Assembly (NCBI GenBank): GCA_900553265.1
Contig: USDD01000124.1
Location: 1 to 6,122, forward strand
Length of the DNA stretch: 6,122 bases
Source of the DNA: an uncultured Eubacteriales bacterium
Lineage (GTDB): Bacteria > Bacillota > Clostridia > Christensenellales > Aristaeellaceae
Direction: 5' to 3'
Made by a program: the position numbers and the translations under genes. Of this stretch, positions 1 to 4,300 are shown in pieces. The notes beneath the pieces were generated by a model that was given only the letters and a program-made list of their open reading frames with translations, was not told where the DNA came from and did not search any database. Position 1 is the stretch's first letter; the number at the start of each line of letters is the position of its first letter.

Positions 1-2
1 GC

Positions 3-170
3 ATGGGCGACGCGCTGCTGCTGGAGGGCCGCAACTTCGCCCGCTTCAAGCGGGAGAACAATCTGCGCGTGACCACCGCCAGTCTCTGGATCATCACCCG
101 CAGCGGCTTCGACAAGCTCAAAGCCCTCGCCGCCGCAGCAAACCAGATTGGAGGTATCACGAATGGCTAA
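3..170 (+). CDS. 3' end of an unrecognised phage-region protein (5' partial)
   Basis: The reading frame is open from the first full codon to a TAA at 168-170 and gives the last 55 or so residues of a protein. An ATG at 3-5 could be internal or could be the true start; the sequence before it is not visible. The visible part is basic in its first half (FARFKRENN), has a short hydrophobic patch (ASLWIITRSGF), and then an alanine-rich tail. I do not recognise the family. A tape-measure gene commonly sits before Dit in siphoviruses, but nothing seen here supports that identity. The codon usage is GC-rich like the tail genes. The end overlaps the next gene's start by 8 bases, so the two are probably translationally coupled. 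Confidence in coding is moderate because of the short length. Confidence 0.6.
   Translation: MGDALLLEGRNFARFKRENNLRVTTASLWIITRSGFDKLKALAAAANQIGGITNG
150..154 (+). promoter_or_regulatory. Ribosome binding site for the 118-residue gene
   Basis: GGAGG lies 8 bases before the ATG at 163. It decides the start: an in-frame TTG at 148 would place this motif inside the gene and has no ribosome site of its own that I can see. Confidence 0.85.
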
Positions 171-519
171 TAAGAAGAGCCCGAAGCAGCGGAAACGCAA
201 CGACGATGCCTCCCGGGCAAGGCGCTATCCGTCGATGCAGTACTGCGTATCGGATGAAGAGATCAACCAGGAACTGCTGAGCTGCAAGAACAGCTTGAAG
301 AAGAGCAGAGATAAGGTCTACGTTGCGCTGGAGAAGATCTGCCACGCCATAGATAGCTTTAACGAAGCGTATGATAACAAGAACGCGCCTCTTCTGCTTG
401 CTGCAAACAGGGGCATAGAAACGTATAACTACGACTTGGCCTTAGCTGCGTTGGAATTTGAAATGACGGCGCAGAGCATCCGCGACATTATGGATGCCGC
501 AAGAAGCACGGAAGATTAA
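163..519 (+). CDS. Small hypothetical protein, 118 aa, possible phage moron
   Basis: I do not recognise this protein. The start is ATG 163, chosen over TTG 148 because of GGAGG at 150-154. Residues 3-21 are strongly basic (KKSPKQRKR, then RARR), which could suit nucleic-acid binding. Residues 30-65 and 75-114 look like long amphipathic helices, and the C-terminus is acidic. Cysteines are at 28, 41 and 60, without a clear metal-binding spacing. There is no signal peptide or membrane segment. From about position 240 onward GC is close to 48%, against roughly 70% in the following Dit gene, and codons such as AGA, ATA and TTG appear, which points to separate acquisition. It overlaps the preceding gene by 8 bases and is followed by a terminator. 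A small accessory (moron) gene or a tail/assembly accessory protein are both possible; the function is unknown. Confidence 0.82.
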   Translation: MANKKSPKQRKRNDDASRARRYPSMQYCVSDEEINQELLSCKNSLKKSRDKVYVALEKICHAIDSFNEAYDNKNAPLLLAANRGIETYNYDLALAALEFEMTAQSIRDIMDAARSTED

Positions 520-549
520 GCCCAACGGAGCAACACACCGACCGACCTT

Positions 550-577
550 CCCCCTCCTCGGAGGGGGCATTTTTATT
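550..577 (+). terminator. Rho-independent terminator between the small gene and dit
   Basis: A 7-base-pair GC-rich stem (CCCCCTC at 550-556 with GAGGGGG at 561-567) closes a CTCG tetraloop, which fits the stable YNMG class. It is followed by CATTTTTATT. This is the standard form of an intrinsic terminator. It begins 30 bases after the stop of the small gene and ends just before the Dit start. The downstream arm also contains the only Shine-Dalgarno-like purine run ahead of ATG 581, so the hairpin may also affect Dit translation. Confidence 0.85.
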
Positions 578-580
578 GCC

Positions 581-1303
581 ATGAGCGAGAATTACTTCAT
601 CTTTAACGGAACGGACAGCCGCGATCTGGGCGTGCGCGTGAAGCGCATGCCGCCCCGGGTGATGCCGGCGCGGCGCTATGAGGAGCACCGAATCGCCGGG
701 CGGCACGGCGTGGCGCGCATCTGGGACGGGGCCTACGAGCCGGTTCAGCTGCCGGTGGAGCTGTATCTGCCCTACGAGCAGGGCGGCACGGTGGCGGCGC
801 TGCCGACGATCATGCGGGCGCTGGACGGGTGCGGCTGGCTGACGCTGAGCGACCGGCCCGGGCGGCGGTTTTGGGCCACGGTGACCGGCGAGGCGAGCTA
901 CGAAACCTGGGTGGAGGGCTACGCGGAACGGGTGTGCACGGTGACCTTCGAGGCAGACCCGCAGGCCTGGCACACGGAGAACCCGGCGATCGCCGTGGCG
1001 GTTTCGGGCGACAGCGTGACCAATCCGGGCACGCAGATCTCGGAGCCGGTGGTGACGGTGACGGGCAGCGGAGAGGTGCTGCTGATGATCGGGCAGCAGA
1101 TCACGACGCTGCAGCTGGGCGAGAGCGGCGGCACGATGACCGTGGACGCGGCGTCGGGCGCGGCGACGATGGGCGGCGAGATGGTGGAGGACGGTCTGGA
1201 GGGCGACTGGCCCGTGCTTCAGCCCGGCGCGAACGCGGTGAGCTGGAGCGGAAGCGTGACGGCGGTGAGCATCACGGTCAATCCCTTCGACATTGGAGCC
1301 TGA
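581..1303 (+). CDS. dit: Distal tail protein (Dit), siphovirus baseplate hub ring
   Basis: The 240-residue product fits the Dit (phage tail family protein) group of Gram-positive siphoviruses. These proteins form a hexameric ring joining the tail tube to the tail tip. Residues 5-17 (YFIFNGTDSRDLG) match the usual Dit opening, where the N-terminal tube-ring domain begins. The segment TVTFEADPQAW near residues 122-132 is the usual end of that domain. The rest, from about NPGTQISEPVVTVTG, resembles the C-terminal galectin-like beta-sandwich, ending in the typical LQPGANAVSWSG and VSITVNPF strands. ATG 581 is preferred because the family motif starts at once after it. An in-frame ATG at 494 would add 29 residues read through the terminator hairpin and inside the upstream gene. 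The purine run at 560-567 is 13 bases from ATG 581, longer than normal spacing. The tal gene follows after 9 bases, as expected for this conserved pair. Confidence 0.92.
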   Translation: MSENYFIFNGTDSRDLGVRVKRMPPRVMPARRYEEHRIAGRHGVARIWDGAYEPVQLPVELYLPYEQGGTVAALPTIMRALDGCGWLTLSDRPGRRFWATVTGEASYETWVEGYAERVCTVTFEADPQAWHTENPAIAVAVSGDSVTNPGTQISEPVVTVTGSGEVLLMIGQQITTLQLGESGGTMTVDAASGAATMGGEMVEDGLEGDWPVLQPGANAVSWSGSVTAVSITVNPFDIGA

Positions 1304-1308
1304 GGAGG
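1303..1308 (+). promoter_or_regulatory. Ribosome binding site for tal
   Basis: AGGAGG overlaps the last base of the Dit stop codon and lies 4 bases before ATG 1313 (extended GGAGGAAGC). The close placement implies that dit and tal are co-translated from one message. Confidence 0.85.
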
Positions 1309-1312
1309 AAGC

Positions 1313-4300
1313 ATGGACGCGATTACGATTCACAGCATGACAAGCGGCGACTATTCGGGCAGCGGTCTGGGACTGCTGAAGCCGCTGGACATGACGGTGC
1401 GCTGGGTGCTCAACGGCATGTATCAGCTGGACGCGACGGTGGCGCTGAACGAGCCGATGGCGGCGGCGCTGCAGCTGGGCGCGGTGATCGTCGCGCCGGT
1501 GCCGGCGCAGGAGACGCCGTCGCTGCGCATCGGCGGCACGGCGGGCAGCACGCAGAGCCGGGAAATCTGGCGCGTAAAGACCAACGGCAGCAATCTGCAC
1601 CTGCGCAGCGGCCCGGGCACGAAATACAAGATCCTGAGCAAATACCGCAACGGCACGGAGCTGGTGCTGCTGGAAAAGACGAACGGCAGCTGGTACCGCA
1701 TGGCCGCGCCGGACGGGGCCAGCGGCTACATGGCCGTGCAGTGGCTGAAGTACCTGCGCACGGAGACGGAGACGATCTCCGGATCGGAGGCAGACGAGGT
1801 GATCGCGCCGAAGCCGGTGCGCCGCCAGCCGTTCCGCATCCACCGGATTGAGCCGGGACTGCTGACGGTGACGGTGCACGCGCGGCAGCTGTTCTACGAT
1901 CTGTCGGACAATCTGGTGCTGCCGCACACCTACGAAAACGTCACGCGGCAGGGCGCGCTTTCGGCGATTCTGAGCCGGTGTCTGAACGCGGATCACGGAT
2001 TCACGGCGCGCTGCGAGGGCGCGCAGACGGCGACGCTGGAGCTGACGGAGCCGGTTTCCCCGGTGGAGGCGCTGCTGGGCGACGGCGGTCTGATCGACAG
2101 GCTGGGCGGCGAGGTGATGGCGGACTGGCTGGACGTGTACGTGGTGGACCGGCTGGGGAGCGACCGGGGCGTGGAGGTGCGCTACGGGAAGAACCTGACC
2201 GCCGTGGGCGGCGCGCTGGACGCGGACGACATGGCGACGCGCATCGTGCCCATCGGCGAAAGCGACAAGGGCGAGGATCTGTATCTGCCGGAGGTCTATC
2301 TGGAGGCCGCGGGCGCGCAGCCCTGGGCCCATCCGCGCTACGGCGTGCTGCGGGTGGAGGGTGCGCAGGTGCGCAAGAGCATGACCGCGGCGCAGGCCTA
2401 TGAGAAGATGCGCGCGGCCGCCCGGGAGCTGCTGGACAGCGGCGCGGCGAAGGCCAACGCCTCCATTACGGTGGAATTCGTCGAGGATTCGAAGCTCATG
2501 AGCGCGTCGGACATGGCGAAGCTGCAGAAGCTGTTCCCGGGCGACGACGTGGCGGTCTCCATTGCACCGATGGGCATCACGGCGAAGCTGAGGCTCGTGG
2601 AGTACGTGTTCGACTGCCTGCTGCTGCGCTATCGCAGCGCCACGCTGGGCAGCGCCGGCCGGGACATTGCGACCTCGGGCATCGACCCGCGGCAGCTTCC
2701 CAGCGGGGGAATTTCGGGCGCCAAGCTGGCGAACGCCTCCGTGCAGGCCAAGCAGCTGGCAGACGGGAGCGTAAAGTCCGCGAAGATCGGCGCGGCTGCC
2801 ATTGAGATTGCCCACATCCAGCAGGCGACCATCGACACGCTGAAGTCGAACAGTTTGGAGGCGGTGAAGGCCGACATCAGGGAAATTGTGGCCGGAAAGA
2901 TCGACGCGGACGCGCTGACGGCCGGGGCCGTGACTGCGGAGAAGCTGGCGGCAGGCAGCGTGACGGCTGAAAAGCTCAGCGCCGGAGCGGTGGAGGCCGA
3001 CAAAATCGCCGCGGATTCGGTGAAGGCGGAGAAGATCGAGGCCGGGGCCGTGGATACGGCGAAGCTGGCAGCCGGCGCGGTGACGGCGGAGAAGATTGCG
3101 TCGGGGACGATCACGGCGGACCGGCTGAAGGCGAAGACGATTACGGCGGAGAGCGGGATTATCGACGATTCGGCCATCGGGACGGCGCAGATTGCGGACG
3201 GCAGCATTACGTCGGCGAAGATTGTGGAGCTGAACGCCGATCTCATCAAGGCGGGCACGCTGTCCGCGGAGCGGCTGCTGCTGGTGGGCGAGGACGGGGT
3301 GATTTATAAGATCAACGCCGCGTCGTCGGGGCTGTCTTTGACCGAATTGCAGAAAGATCAGTATAAGAATTACATCAACGGAACCGTCATCGTGGCGAAG
3401 TCCATCACGGCGGCGCAGATCGCGGCGCAGAGCATCACGGGCAACGAGATTCTGGCCGGGAGCATTACGGCGAAGGAGATCGACGTGAGCGATCTGTTCG
3501 CGGACGAGGCGACGGTGAATGCGCTCAACGCCATGGACATCCGCGGGAACAAGTATCTGCAGCTGTATGTGACGGACAAGGTGGACGGCATCTCTGTGGG
3601 CGGGCGGAATCTGTACACGGGCACGCAGAATTTTGATGGCGACACATGGAAGGGCAAAAGCCTGTGGACGGAGGATGGAAGCTACAAAGGCTGTCTGGTC
3701 TATAAGCGAGCCGGATTGTGGAATGGCCTTGGACAGATGATTGCGCTTGAAGCCAATACTCAATATACGCTGTCCGCATGGCTGAAACAGACGGATGGCG
3801 GAACGGTGCGATACTACGACACTAAGGCAAACGGCGCCTCCTCAAGCGACAAAGGCGGCAGCGCGGTCGAAGTCGGGACGAGCTGGAGCAGACGCCATGT
3901 CACGTTTACGGTATCGACAGCCGATACGTATTGCCCGAGGTTTGAGCAGAACGGCGACGGGCACTCTCTCTGGGTTGCCGGATTAAAGCTGGAGAAGGGC
4001 AACAAGCCCACCGACTGGTCTCCCGCGCCCGAGGATGTATCCTCCGCCATTGAAGCCAACACGGCGGAAATCACGCTTGCCAAAAACAGTATAACGTCTC
4101 TTGTGAGTAAAGTCGACGGCATCAGTATCGGCGGGCGGAACCTGCTGCGAAATACGAATCAGGGCGCGACCAACTGGGGCTGGTCTATGCAGACCGGTGG
4201 GAAGACGGTTGAAGAGTATCTGGATGGCGGCGTGCGGGCATGTAAAATGACCCGAGACGCGGTGGAGCAGACGGGCTGGAGCGTTATAAGTTACGACATG

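Noticed and set aside
148..162. TTG start five codons upstream for the 118-residue protein
   Set aside because: GGAGG at 150-154 is ideally placed for ATG 163 and would lie inside the gene if TTG were used.
494..580. Longer Dit start at ATG 494
   Set aside because: The extra 29 residues overlap the upstream gene, are read through the terminator hairpin, have no ribosome site, and precede the normal family N-terminus at ATG 581.
829..1851. 340-residue + strand frame overlapping dit and tal
   Set aside because: It is a Gly/Arg/Asp-rich shadow in another frame, spans the dit-tal junction, and has no family resemblance.
1978..2403. 141-residue + strand frame within tal
   Set aside because: It is a Gly/Arg-rich shadow lying wholly inside the well-supported hub domain of Tal.
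2927..3136. Possible CRISPR-like or non-coding tandem array
   Set aside because: The 30-base period has no spacers and is fully explained by in-frame 10-residue protein repeats.
488..3763. Very long open frame on the minus strand (1091 residues) opposite dit and tal
   Set aside because: Its product is an Arg/His/Leu/Ala-rich low-complexity sequence without a recognisable domain. It is the expected shadow of GC-rich codons on the + strand, which here encode clear Dit and Tal proteins.
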